Part shown: piece by piece, positions 20,308 through 29,313 of the stretch
Position numbering within the stretch: position 1 is the first letter of the stretch
Layout of the letters: each line of letters starts with the position of its first letter
NCBI RefSeq assembly: GCF_014850975.1
Contig: NZ_JACXST010000001.1
Location: 620,001-684,000 of the forward strand
Reading direction: 5' to 3'
DNA from: Methylomonas fluvii
GTDB taxonomy: Bacteria > Pseudomonadota > Gammaproteobacteria > Methylococcales > Methylomonadaceae
DNA length: 64,000 bases
The notes under the pieces: model-generated
Database searches by the model: none
What the model was told of the DNA's origin: nothing
What the model saw: only the letters and a program-made list of their open reading frames with translations
Program-made: the position numbers and the translations under genes

Positions 20308-20808
20308 CTATCTATTCTCCAGTTCTGAGTTAGATCGCTGTATTTCTAACAAGCGATCATCGCGTTCACGCACCAGCCAATACGTCACGCCTAATACTAA
20401 CGTCGCTACTGCCAAGGCCAGCAATACCTCGGCGGAGGTTTTGCCCAGATCCAGCACGATAAACTTGCGCGCAAGCGCCAACATGGCAATCAACAGCACG
20501 ACCTTGGTTTGAATGACACTTTGCTCGCGGGTCACGACGTATTGCAAGGTGTGATTAAACTCCAGCGCAATCAGCAGGGTCATGATTTCGCCGAACACCT
20601 GTTGAAATATTTCGTGGTCCAAAGGATTCAAAGCATCGAATACCAGTCCGCCGATTACCCCAACGAATAACCTGAACAAAGCGACGCTGACCACTAACAT
20701 CACCAAAAAGGTCAGCGAAAACGCGACGCCGCTTTCGAAGCGTTGATAAAACGTCAATGCATTCCAGTCCTTACAAAAATTTCGCCAACTTGATATGTGA
20801 TTTTTCAT
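20308..20808 (-). CDS. PsiE-like membrane protein
   Basis: The 166-residue protein has four hydrophobic segments and the layout of phosphate-starvation-inducible PsiE proteins: FYQRFESGVAFSLTFLVMLV, then a loop with LDHEIFQQVFGEIMTLLIALEFNHTL, then ARKFIVLD. The cytoplasmic end (LVRERDDRLLEIQ) is charged. The internal ATG at 20808 is chosen because AAGGAG precedes it. It is an inner-membrane protein of unknown activity. Confidence 0.72.
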   Translation of the reverse strand: MKNHISSWRNFCKDWNALTFYQRFESGVAFSLTFLVMLVVSVALFRLFVGVIGGLVFDALNPLDHEIFQQVFGEIMTLLIALEFNHTLQYVVTREQSVIQTKVVLLIAMLALARKFIVLDLGKTSAEVLLALAVATLVLGVTYWLVRERDDRLLEIQRSNSELENR

Positions 20809-20952
20809 GCCGTTTACTCCTTGATCTTCAAAAGATAAATGCACTTAGTATGAATATGCGCGAAAGTAGTTGCCGCGAGTTAGAATTTCAATAGTTCCCC
20901 CATTCTTGGCGCGACAGTGGTTTTTACAGATAACCGATTTGGACTAAAACAG

Positions 20953-21585
20953 ATGAATAGACTGACCAAGCACATTGAATCGCTTTTATCGGTTTGTAAC
21001 CAGAAATGCGCGTACCCACATAACAAATTAAACGAGTCTTTGCTTTTGGTGTTTGGCTTGCTCACCGTATTTCCACATCTGAGCCACGCCGATTTTGTTA
21101 CCCACCCACTGAACGACGCCCCGACCGCTCAATCAGCGGAATCCCCAGCCCCGCCAGCCGCTACCGAGACTGAGCAGCCCAATCAAGCGGAAGTTGACTT
21201 TAACGAGCAGTTTGGCGAAAAGAAACTGGGCACTTGCAGCATGACCTACAAGATGGAGGGCTTTTCGCTGGCTTATAAGCAATACGACGGCACCGGCGAA
21301 ATCACCTGCCGAAATGGCCAAAAGGCCCCGGTCAAGCTGTCCTCAAAAAGCATAGGTTTTACGATTGGTTATTCGGTTATCGAAGGCGAAGGCCATTTCA
21401 CCGATGTGAAATATATCAGCGAAATTTTTGGCGATTACATTTCGCTGGGCAATCACTTTGGCATTAAAAACTCGGTGGATAGGCAAGTATTGACCCGCGG
21501 CGAAATTTCTCTGGTGTTAATGGGTAAAGGCAAGGGCTTTGATATTGGCTTTACGATTGGGGATTTATCGATCAAGCCGCGATAA
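20953..21585 (+). CDS. Exported protein of unknown function
   Basis: The ~210-residue product has an N-terminal basic region and a hydrophobic segment (LLLVFGLLTVFPHLSHA), probably a long signal peptide. A Pro/Ala/Glu-rich linker follows, then a beta-rich domain with repeated glycines (SIGFTIGYSVIEGEG, GKGKGFDIGFTIGDLSIKP) and two cysteines (GTCSM, ITCRN). The ATG at 20953 is preferred over a GTG at 20917, although neither has a strong ribosome site. I do not recognise the family; a periplasmic or cell-surface location is inferred. rmuC follows 31 bases later. Confidence 0.6.
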   Translation: MNRLTKHIESLLSVCNQKCAYPHNKLNESLLLVFGLLTVFPHLSHADFVTHPLNDAPTAQSAESPAPPAATETEQPNQAEVDFNEQFGEKKLGTCSMTYKMEGFSLAYKQYDGTGEITCRNGQKAPVKLSSKSIGFTIGYSVIEGEGHFTDVKYISEIFGDYISLGNHFGIKNSVDRQVLTRGEISLVLMGKGKGFDIGFTIGDLSIKPR

Positions 21586-21616
21586 GCCGTTCGCTTGATG
21601 CATTAAGAGGGTTTCG

Positions 21617-22960
21617 ATGGAAATAGGAATAGGGATGGCACTGGCGGCAATACCGTTGGCGACTTTGCTTGGTTACCTGGCTTGCACCTGGCTGAGCGGT
21701 AAGCGGCAGCGCGAATTGCAAAGTCAGTTAGAGCAGCAGCAACAGCAAGTCCAACAACAGGCTGTTAAATTGGCGGTGGCCGAAGAGCGGGTTTTGCTGT
21801 TGGCGCAAAAAGAATCCGAACTGAAGTTGCTACAGCAACAATTGTTAGAGTTGAAAACCGAAAACGCGGATCTCAACGCCCGTCAGCAAGAACAACACAA
21901 AAGCAACGCTGAGAAAATCCGCCTACTGCAAGATGCGGAAAATCAGCTAAAAACCCAGTTCGAGAATCTGGCGCATAAGATCTTCGAAGAACGTGGCAAG
22001 CAATTTACCGAACACAATAAAGTCAGTATCGAAAGTTTGGTCGCGCCGCTTAAGCAACAACTCGGCGAATTTAAAAACCGGGTTGAAAGTGTTTACGACA
22101 ACGAAACCAAGGACCGCATTTCCTTACGCGAAGAAATCGTCTCGCTACGCCGCGATACTGCCAAAATGAATCAGGAAGCGCTGAACCTGACCCGCGCCTT
22201 GAAAGGCGATCATAAAACCCAAGGCAACTGGGGCGAAATGATCCTGGAAAAAGTCTTGGAACAATCCGGTTTACGCAAAGGCATCGAATACGAAACCCAA
22301 GGTGCGTTTCGCGACGAAGATAATCGGCTGTTCAAGCCCGATGTCATCGTCCGCTTACCGGAAAACAAGGATGTAATCATCGATTCCAAAGTTTCATTGG
22401 TGGCCTACGAGCGTTATTGCTCGGCGGAAGACGATAACCAACGCATCGAAGCGCTGAAACAACATACCGAAGCAGTCAGAAACCACATCAAAGGTTTAAG
22501 CAATAAAGACTACTCCAGTTTGAAAGGTCTACGTTCACTCGACTTTGTATTGCTGTTCATGCCCATAGAAGCCGCTTTCATGGCAGCGTTCCAAGCAGAC
22601 GAAAAATTATTCAACGATGCGTTTGAACACAAAATCGTCGTCGTTACGCCTACGACATTGCTGGCGACTTTACGCACCGTGCAAAACATCTGGCGTTACG
22701 AGCAACAAAACGAAAACGCCCGCTTGATCGCCGATAAAGCCGGCAGCCTTTACGACAAGATTAGAGGTTTTGTCGAAGACATTGAAAAACTGGGCAACCA
22801 ACTCAGCACGATACAAAAAACCTACGACGGCATCGTCAACAAACTGAGTAGCGGCAGCGGCAATTTGCTGCGTCAAGCCGGGGCCTTAGAAGAATTGGGA
22901 GTGAAAGTTAAGAAGAAGTTGCCTAAAAGCCTGACCGAACAACTATCTGCAGAAGATTGA
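21617..22960 (+). CDS. rmuC: DNA recombination protein RmuC
   Basis: RmuC limits rearrangements at repeats and is thought to act as a nuclease. The 447-residue protein has an N-terminal membrane anchor, a long coiled coil rich in Gln and Glu (about 30-130), and the RmuC core with LTRALKGDHKTQGNWGEMILEKVLE, FKPDVIVRLPENKDVIIDSKVSL and VVVTPTTLLATLRTVQNIWRYEQQ. AGAGGG precedes the ATG. Confidence 0.95.
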   Translation: MEIGIGMALAAIPLATLLGYLACTWLSGKRQRELQSQLEQQQQQVQQQAVKLAVAEERVLLLAQKESELKLLQQQLLELKTENADLNARQQEQHKSNAEKIRLLQDAENQLKTQFENLAHKIFEERGKQFTEHNKVSIESLVAPLKQQLGEFKNRVESVYDNETKDRISLREEIVSLRRDTAKMNQEALNLTRALKGDHKTQGNWGEMILEKVLEQSGLRKGIEYETQGAFRDEDNRLFKPDVIVRLPENKDVIIDSKVSLVAYERYCSAEDDNQRIEALKQHTEAVRNHIKGLSNKDYSSLKGLRSLDFVLLFMPIEAAFMAAFQADEKLFNDAFEHKIVVVTPTTLLATLRTVQNIWRYEQQNENARLIADKAGSLYDKIRGFVEDIEKLGNQLSTIQKTYDGIVNKLSSGSGNLLRQAGALEELGVKVKKKLPKSLTEQLSAED

Positions 22961-23432
22961 TGTTTCTTGGGGGGCTTAATGGCTAGAATCTAGGCGCAAT
23001 AATAGTAATAACTTTATATAGATCTTAAGATTATTATTACTATTAGCTGTGAAAAATCTGTGGAAAACACCGTTTATTAACCTTAATTCAAAGTCTTATT
23101 GAAAATTAACGCTGTTATGCGTAAGGCTTTTTGCTTGTTTATAGACTGGGGATAATTCGAATCCGGGTTTTTTCAGACAACTTATCCACAAATTCATAGC
23201 CCATCGACCAACAAGTTTTCAACAGAAACCGTTTTTTGGGCCGTCTTTTCCGGTGATACGATTAACAGCTAAATAGATGTGGGTCGAACCACAAGCGCCA
23301 TCTCTTAACATTGCCCGTTGAAATACACCTATCCGGACCCTATGTCCGGATGGGCCCAAGTAATCCATGCAGCGTGCTAACATGACTAAAATTTCCAAAA
23401 GGAATGTTTACTGAACTAGGCTAGAGATACTC
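22961..23432. promoter_or_regulatory. oriC: oriC-like region: AT-rich segment plus DnaA boxes
   Basis: This 472-base gap has no gene. At 22995-23045 lies an AT-rich stretch with AATAATAGTAATAACTT and its near mirror ATTATTATTACTATTA around a GATC. DnaA-box-like 9-mers follow: TGTGGAAAA (23059-23067), TGGGGATAA (23147-23155), a perfect TTATCCACA (23182-23190) and TTTTCAACA (23216-23224). An unwinding element followed by boxes is the usual oriC plan. It lies about 6 kb from dnaA. The 23240-23432 part shows no further signal apart from the promoter of the following ATPase gene. Confidence 0.6.
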
Positions 23433-24788
23433 ATGGTCAACCCGGCAGAATTACGCCCCAAAATAAAAGCTTGCCTCAATGCATTGGATGCTACCCGGCC
23501 CGTGGTATTCGGCGAGCATCCTTTGATCGCGGACGGGGTTAGCGAAGACCTTTACGTGGAAGGTTTACACGGACCCGATAGGCCCCTGGTTCGGGTACTG
23601 GCCGATCGCATAGATTTTGACGAAGGCGGCGGTACCTATTTATTTTCCGGAAACCGTGGCACCGGCAAGACCACCGAACTGATGCGTCTGGCGGAAATGC
23701 TGCGCGAGCAGGGTTGCGAAGTGTTTTACGTTGATATGGCGGAATACTTGAATTTAACCATGGCCGTGGAAATCACCGATTTTCTGATCAGCATGCTCGG
23801 CGGTTTATCGGAAAAAATCGAAGACCGCTACGGTCACGATCCCGCCAACATCGGCTTTTTCGAACGGGTTTGGAATTTTCTGCAAAGTGAAGTCAACATT
23901 GAGGAACTTGGCTTGGAAGCCGGCGAGGACCTCAAAGCCAGCTTGAAAATGTCGCTGCGGGAAAATCCCATTTTCAAGAAAAGACTCCAGGAAGGCACTC
24001 GCGGTCACGTCGCCAGATTGGTACAGGAAGCGCGCAAATTCGTCGAAAACGTTGTGGCTGTCGCCCGCCGCAAAGCAGGTCAGCCCGATAAAAAAGTGGT
24101 GTTACTGTTGGATTCGGTGGAACGCTTGCGCGGCGTCGGCGATAGCGAAGACATAGGTAAAGTGTTCAAGAGCGTGGAAACCATTTTTTCCGGGCATGCC
24201 GACAAATTGCGTTTTCCGCCGCTGTATTTGGTTTGCACTATTCCGCCGTATTTGACAGCCTTGGCCGGTAGCCTGGCTGCTTTGTATTCCGGCGGCAAAA
24301 TTTATATGCTGCCCAGCGTGCATGTTTACGAAAACCGTCCGTTAGACGGCGCAGCGCCGGTGCCTTCCGAAACCGGACTGAATGCGATGGTGGATATTGT
24401 CGGTCGGCGTTTTCCGGCATGGAGTCAGTTTTTTCATAGACAGCAACTATTGCGCTTGGCCGCCAATTCCGGTGGCGATTTGCGCGATTTTTTCCGGTTG
24501 GTGGGTTTATGCATCACCGAAGCCCTGTACCAGGAATCCCTGCCGTTGCCCGATGCGGTGCTGACCAGCGCGGAAAGCGCCTTGCGTAACGATATGCCGC
24601 TGGCGCGCGACGACAAACAGGTGTTGGCGCGGGTGTTGGAAAAGCACGACCGGCAATTGGAAAGCCTGGACAAACTCCCGGATTTTGCCCGCTTGACCGA
24701 AGGCAAATACATCCTCAACTACCGCAACGGCGATGACTGGTTTGATGTGCATCCGCTGCTGCGCGACATCGTTGCCAAAGGTGACTGA
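23433..24788 (+). CDS. AAA/STAND-like ATPase, first half of a two-gene system
   Basis: The 451-residue protein has an N-terminal region followed by Walker A LFSGNRGTGKTTE at about 70-82 and Walker B KKVVLLLDSVERLRG at about 225-240, with a downstream sensor region and a helical winged-type C-terminus (LTEGKYILNYRNG, VHPLLRDIV). This resembles KAP/STAND-type NTPases that act as conformational switches. The stop overlaps the start of the TPR gene by 8 bases, so the two are co-translated. Together they look like the NTPase and sensor halves of a STAND protein on separate chains. A defence or signalling role is inferred. Confidence 0.65.
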   Translation: MVNPAELRPKIKACLNALDATRPVVFGEHPLIADGVSEDLYVEGLHGPDRPLVRVLADRIDFDEGGGTYLFSGNRGTGKTTELMRLAEMLREQGCEVFYVDMAEYLNLTMAVEITDFLISMLGGLSEKIEDRYGHDPANIGFFERVWNFLQSEVNIEELGLEAGEDLKASLKMSLRENPIFKKRLQEGTRGHVARLVQEARKFVENVVAVARRKAGQPDKKVVLLLDSVERLRGVGDSEDIGKVFKSVETIFSGHADKLRFPPLYLVCTIPPYLTALAGSLAALYSGGKIYMLPSVHVYENRPLDGAAPVPSETGLNAMVDIVGRRFPAWSQFFHRQQLLRLAANSGGDLRDFFRLVGLCITEALYQESLPLPDAVLTSAESALRNDMPLARDDKQVLARVLEKHDRQLESLDKLPDFARLTEGKYILNYRNGDDWFDVHPLLRDIVAKGD

Positions 24789-27168
24789 CGCCGATTATCA
24801 AAACGAGCTGGACCGCATTTGGCGTAGGCTGCGCCCGCATCTGGAATGGGCGCGCGGCTTTATGCTGGCGGTGTTGTTCAGCCGGCATCCGGCACCGATC
24901 CAGGCCTTAAAACAGCGCCTGCAAGACTTGCTGAGTATCAATACCCTACCGTTACGGCATTTTGTTTTGCAACAGCCCGACCAACTGGATGCCACTTTGG
25001 CGGCGATACTGGCTGTCCGGCCACTGGGCGACAAACGTCCGCCCTTGTGGTTGGAGCTGCGCTTGGATGGCGATAGCCAGCGCCGGGCGGTGTGGCAGTT
25101 GCTGGCCCGTCTTAACGAAAGACGCTTTTTATTGGAGCGCGATGTCGCCTGCCCTCTAGTAGTGCTGTTGCCGGCCGAGTTTCGTATTGATGTGCCCAGC
25201 ATGCTGCCGGATTTATGGAGCATCCGCAGCTTTACCGCCGATTTACCGACGCCGGTGCCTATCGTACCGACAAGCCGCTCCGAGTATGTACCGGCTTATG
25301 CCAGCTTGGCGGCCAGCCGGGAATTGTCGGCTGCCGAACTGGAATGGCGGCGCTTGTGGGCAAACACCACCGACAAACAGCGGCTGTCGGCGGATGCGGC
25401 TTTTGCCGCGCTTGACGCAGCTATGGAGAGAATGGATTACGCTGCCGCCGGGCAAGTTGTCGAGCAAATGTTGCCGGTATTGCGGCAATCGGCCGAGAAG
25501 CCTGACACGCCCGACGCCAAGCGCAGTGTCAGCATGATTTTGGCTTACGCCGGCGATATAAACCAAGCCTTGGGTCGGCTGGAGGATGCACGGGTAGCCT
25601 ACGCCGAAAGCCTGGACTTGAGCCGGCAACTGCGGGAGGCGCTGGGCGACAGTCCGCAAGTGCTGCGCGATTTGAGTATTTCGCTGGACAACATCGGCAA
25701 TGTGGATAATGCCCTGGGCCGCTTGGAAGAAGCGCGGGCGCCCTATGCCGAAAGCCTGAGTTTGCGCCGGCAACTACGGGAGGCGCTGGGCGACAGTCCG
25801 CAAGCGCTGCGCGATTTAAGTGTGTCGCTGGACAACATCGGCGACGTGGATAATGCCCTGGGTCGCCTGGAAGCCGCGCGAGCGGCCTGCGCCGAAAGCT
25901 TGGGCTTGCGCCGGCAACTGCGGGAGGCGCTGGGCGACAGTCCGCAAGCGCTACGCGATTTGAGTGTGTCGTTGAATAACATCGGCGATGTGGATAATGC
26001 CTTGGGCCGCCTGGAAGCCGCGCGGGCGGCCTACGCCGAAAGCCTGGACTTGAGCCGGCAACTGCGGGAGGCGCTGGGCGACAGTCCGCAAGTGCTGCGC
26101 GATTTGAGTATTTCGCTGGAGAAGATCGGCGATGTGGATAATGCCCTGGGCCGCTTGGAAGAAGCGCGGGCGGCCTATGCCGAAAGCCTGAGTTTGCGCC
26201 GGCAGCTGCGGGAAGCGCTGGGTGACAATCCGCAAGTGCTGCGCGATTTAAGTGTGTCGCTGGACAAGATCGGCAATGTGGATAATGCCTTGGGCCGCCT
26301 GGAAGTGGCGCGGGCGGCCTACGCCGAAAGCCTCGACTTGAGCCGGCAACTGCGGGAGGCACTGGGCGACAGTCCGCAAGCGCTGCGCGATTTGAGTATT
26401 TCGCTGAACAAGATCGGCAATGTGGATGAAGCCCTGGGCCGCCTGGAAGCCGCGCGGGCGGCCTATGCCGAAAGCCTGGGCTTGTGCCGGCAACTGCGGG
26501 AGGCGCTGGGCGGCAGTCCGCAAGCGTTACGCGATTTGAGTATTTCGCTGAACAAGATAGGCGCGGTGGATAAAGCCCAGGGCCGCCTGGAAGAAGCGTG
26601 GACGGCCTATGCCGAAAGCTTGGGCTTGCGCCGGCAACTGCGGGAGGCGCTGGGCGACAGTCCGCAAGCGCTGCGCGATTTAAGTGTGTCGCTGGACAAC
26701 ATCGGCGACGTGGATAATGCCCTGGGTCGCCTGGAAGCCGCGCGAGCGGCCTGCGCCGAAAGCTTGGGCTTGCGCCGGCAACTGCGGGAGGCGCTGGGCG
26801 ACAGTCCGCAAGCGCTACGCGATTTGAGTGTGTCGTTGAATAACATCGGCGATGTGGATAATGCCTTGGGCCGCCTGGAAGCCGCGCGAGCGGCCTGCGC
26901 CGAAAGCTTGGGCTTGCGCCGGCAACTGCGGGAGGCGCTGGGCGACAGTCCGCAAACGCTGCGCGAATTGTTCGTGTCGTTAATCAGGATCGGCGTGGTG
27001 GAGCAGGCCCTCGGACGGTCGCGTGAGGCAGAGGTCTTTTTTAAGGAAAGCAAGGAGTTAGCCGCAAAACTGGCGGCGGCCTTTCCCAATATTCCGCAAT
27101 ATGCCAAAGATCTGGCCTGGGTCAGCGCCCGCCTGCAAGCCCTGGAAAACAACGATCAGCTAGACTAA
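24781..27168 (+). CDS. TPR-repeat protein partnered with the ATPase
   Basis: Starting at a GTG that overlaps the ATPase stop, the 795-residue protein has a ~230-residue N-terminal domain (WLELRLDGDSQRRAVW, LLARLNERRFLLE, LPDLWSIRSF) of the kind found next to NACHT/STAND ATPases. Ten 48-residue TPR units and one degenerate unit follow, with the core ALGRLEEARAAYAESLSL and REALGDSPQALRDLS. Such arrays are ligand- or partner-binding sensors. The repeats are almost identical, and units 3-4 and 9-10 look the same at DNA level, showing recent expansion or gene conversion. The longer frame beginning inside the ATPase gene is not credible. Confidence 0.72.
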   Translation: MTDADYQNELDRIWRRLRPHLEWARGFMLAVLFSRHPAPIQALKQRLQDLLSINTLPLRHFVLQQPDQLDATLAAILAVRPLGDKRPPLWLELRLDGDSQRRAVWQLLARLNERRFLLERDVACPLVVLLPAEFRIDVPSMLPDLWSIRSFTADLPTPVPIVPTSRSEYVPAYASLAASRELSAAELEWRRLWANTTDKQRLSADAAFAALDAAMERMDYAAAGQVVEQMLPVLRQSAEKPDTPDAKRSVSMILAYAGDINQALGRLEDARVAYAESLDLSRQLREALGDSPQVLRDLSISLDNIGNVDNALGRLEEARAPYAESLSLRRQLREALGDSPQALRDLSVSLDNIGDVDNALGRLEAARAACAESLGLRRQLREALGDSPQALRDLSVSLNNIGDVDNALGRLEAARAAYAESLDLSRQLREALGDSPQVLRDLSISLEKIGDVDNALGRLEEARAAYAESLSLRRQLREALGDNPQVLRDLSVSLDKIGNVDNALGRLEVARAAYAESLDLSRQLREALGDSPQALRDLSISLNKIGNVDEALGRLEAARAAYAESLGLCRQLREALGGSPQALRDLSISLNKIGAVDKAQGRLEEAWTAYAESLGLRRQLREALGDSPQALRDLSVSLDNIGDVDNALGRLEAARAACAESLGLRRQLREALGDSPQALRDLSVSLNNIGDVDNALGRLEAARAACAESLGLRRQLREALGDSPQTLRELFVSLIRIGVVEQALGRSREAEVFFKESKELAAKLAAAFPNIPQYAKDLAWVSARLQALENNDQLD
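25567..27000 (+). repeat. 144-bp tandem repeats coding TPR units
   Basis: Ten copies of a 144-bp unit (48 codons) follow each other in frame, for example with GCCCTGGG at 25711 and 25855. Sequence around 25820-26030 recurs essentially unchanged 864 bp (six units) further on at about 26684-26894, pointing to an internal duplication. The array is liable to length change by slippage or recombination. Confidence 0.88.
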
Positions 27169-27277
27169 GCTGCAAACGCAGTATGCCGCCTTTGCCAAGT
27201 TTGTGATGCCGATGATAGGTGGTAGCATGCGGCGAGTTGAATCGCCTTGTATCCAAAGCCCAGCGGAGACCGCCTCT

Positions 27278-28204
27278 ATGAATCAAAATAAGCCGGACGT
27301 TTTCAGCCAGCTGCATATCGACATCGCCCGCAATTCCACAGACGATTTCAATCTGTTCCACGATAGCCGGAAGTGGCAGAACATCAACGGCAATCCGTTT
27401 AATGGCCCGATTACCTTGGGGTTTCAGCTGGAGTCCTTGATCGAAGGCAAGATAGCCGATTATCGCCGGCAACATGACGAAGAAAAATTGCTAGCCGAAC
27501 AGGGCTTGAACTTCAGCAATTACCAGTTTGCCTTTGCCAATGCCATTAAGCCGGGCCAGGCGATTGAAGTGGATATTAAAGACTCGGTATTTAAGAACGA
27601 ACCGTCGCCAAGCTTGAGCAATCGGATTATCGTCAAGGCCGACGGCAAACTGGCTCTGACCGGCTATAAAAAAGAAACCGCTGAGCCGCTGTTTTTAGAT
27701 CAGCCGGATTTGTCTCGGGTCGGCGAATTAAAAATCCAGCCTGACCGTTGTTTTTTGAATAATGGTTTTTTTCTAAAACGTAAGTTCATGATGACCAGCA
27801 ATGCCAAGAATTTTCTGTGTGCATCGCTACGTGATCAAACCCAGTATTTCGACGAATTGCAGGATAAGGTGATTTTCCCGGAGATGTTTCCGTGCGCACT
27901 GCTCTCCAGTGCGTTACTGGAAAAAGCTTTGAAATGGCTGCACGATTTCGAGCGTAACCCCATGGTCTATACTTCGCACAAAATTTCTATCGACAGGCGC
28001 TGTTTGTCGCAGCTTAAAAGTAACGACGCGGTGCATATTTTGATCAAACCCGCGGCAGATTGCGCCGCGCACGATTTCGGCGATTTGAACGCCACACCCT
28101 TGGATTACGAATGTTATGGCCTCGTCAACAATCATAATGCCTTGTTGTTTAGAGCATTGATTTCGTTGGTGCCGCTGGAGTTAATCCGCAAGGCAATGGC
28201 ATAA
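27278..28204 (+). CDS. Hotdog-like (MaoC/FabZ-type) protein, unknown substrate
   Basis: The ~308-residue product has an N-terminal half with FSQLHIDIARNSTDDFNLFHD and GNPFNGPITLGFQLESLI, reminiscent of MaoC-type hotdog dehydratases (D-x-N-x-x-H then a G-rich helix start). The C-terminal half (LLSSALLEKALKWLHDF, YTSHKISIDRR) looks like a second, related domain. The ATG at 27278 is preferred over upstream starts in the frame. A double-hotdog fold acting on acyl thioesters is possible but not shown. It stands alone between the TPR gene and the efflux operon. Confidence 0.5.
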   Translation: MNQNKPDVFSQLHIDIARNSTDDFNLFHDSRKWQNINGNPFNGPITLGFQLESLIEGKIADYRRQHDEEKLLAEQGLNFSNYQFAFANAIKPGQAIEVDIKDSVFKNEPSPSLSNRIIVKADGKLALTGYKKETAEPLFLDQPDLSRVGELKIQPDRCFLNNGFFLKRKFMMTSNAKNFLCASLRDQTQYFDELQDKVIFPEMFPCALLSSALLEKALKWLHDFERNPMVYTSHKISIDRRCLSQLKSNDAVHILIKPAADCAAHDFGDLNATPLDYECYGLVNNHNALLFRALISLVPLELIRKAMA

Positions 28205-28245
28205 GTAACGCTGGATGCCGTTCGGTCTATTTTAAAGGGGATAAA

Positions 28246-29313
28246 ATGAAATATTTGTTGTTGACGTTGCCGCTATTGCTGGCTGCTTGCGAAAAACCAG
28301 CGCCCACGGCATCAGCGCCCAGACCGGCTTTAGTGGTGACAGTAGGCGAACAAACCGCAGCCGCTCCTATCATATTGGTAGGTGAAATTCGCTCCCGCTA
28401 CGAAAGTGCTCAAGGTTTTCGCATCAACGGCAAAATTATCGAACGCAATGTTGATACAGGCGCAGTGGTGACGAAAGGTCAGCTGTTGGCCAAACTGGAT
28501 AGTATGGATACCGGTTTATCCACCCAAGCGGCGCAGGCGGAAGTCCGGGCGGCGGAAGCCGATTTAGCCTTGGCCCAAGCAGAGCTGGATAGGCAACGCC
28601 AATTACACGCCAGCAAATTCATTTCCAACCAGGCTTTGGATATTCAGGAAGCGCAATTCAAGGCCGCGGCGGCCAGGGTAAAGCAAACCCGCGCACAAGC
28701 CGCGGTAACCGGCAATCAGTCGCGCTACACGCAGTTACTGGCGGAGCGGGATGGCGTGGTTACCCGAGTTCAGGCCGAACCGGGCCAGGTGGTTGCTGCC
28801 GGCGAGCCTATTGTCCGTATCGCAGTGCCGGAGAATAAGGAAGTAGAAATAGCCGTTCCCGAGTCGCGCATGCTGGGCATTGCTGTTGATGTGCCGGCGG
28901 AAATCAGATTGTGGGCCAATCCCACTACCGTATACAAAGGTAAGGTTCGTGAAGTGGCACCGGCGGCCGATAATCTCACACGTACTTTTCAAGTACGTGT
29001 GGTTTTGCTGGATGCGGACGATTCGGTACGTTTGGGCATGACGGCCGGCGTCCGTTTTTATCATCAGGACACCAAGGATTTTTTATTACCCACCACAGCC
29101 CTCACTCAGCGTGAAGGTCAATCCGTCGTCTGGGTGGTGAATCCGACGAACGGTGAAGTTCAGCCTAGAACCGTTCAGGCTGGCGCGTTTCGCGAAGATG
29201 GCGTGTTGATTGCCGGCGGTATCCAAAAAGGCGAACAAGTAGTGGTGGCTGGGGTGCAAACTTTGATACCCGGCCAGAAAGTCCGGGCAACGCCGCTGCG
29301 GAGCCAACCATGA
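28246..29313 (+). CDS. RND efflux periplasmic adaptor (membrane fusion protein), lipoprotein
   Basis: The 355-residue adaptor has a lipobox LLAAC near residue 15, biotinyl-lipoyl-like halves (GFRINGKIIERNVDTGAVVTKGQ and TRVQAEPGQVVAAGEPIVRI), a helical hairpin with SNQALDIQEAQFKAAAARV, and beta-barrel and membrane-proximal domains. It links the RND pump to an outer-membrane channel. The stop overlaps the pump gene by 4 bases; no TolC-like gene is nearby, so a distant channel is probably used. Confidence 0.9.
   Translation: MKYLLLTLPLLLAACEKPAPTASAPRPALVVTVGEQTAAAPIILVGEIRSRYESAQGFRINGKIIERNVDTGAVVTKGQLLAKLDSMDTGLSTQAAQAEVRAAEADLALAQAELDRQRQLHASKFISNQALDIQEAQFKAAAARVKQTRAQAAVTGNQSRYTQLLAERDGVVTRVQAEPGQVVAAGEPIVRIAVPENKEVEIAVPESRMLGIAVDVPAEIRLWANPTTVYKGKVREVAPAADNLTRTFQVRVVLLDADDSVRLGMTAGVRFYHQDTKDFLLPTTALTQREGQSVVWVVNPTNGEVQPRTVQAGAFREDGVLIAGGIQKGEQVVVAGVQTLIPGQKVRATPLRSQP

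Noticed and set aside
23805..24752. Minus-strand frames inside the AAA ATPase gene
   Set aside because: They lack ribosome sites and family motifs while the plus strand has clear Walker motifs.
25567..27000. CRISPR-like regular repeat
   Set aside because: The repeats are contiguous, 144 bp long and code for TPR units; there are no spacers. No CRISPR array or cas gene was seen in the window.
25243..27152. Long minus-strand frames opposite the TPR gene
   Set aside because: They arise from the periodic GC-rich 144-bp repeats and contain low-complexity Arg/Ser/Pro sequence without family features.
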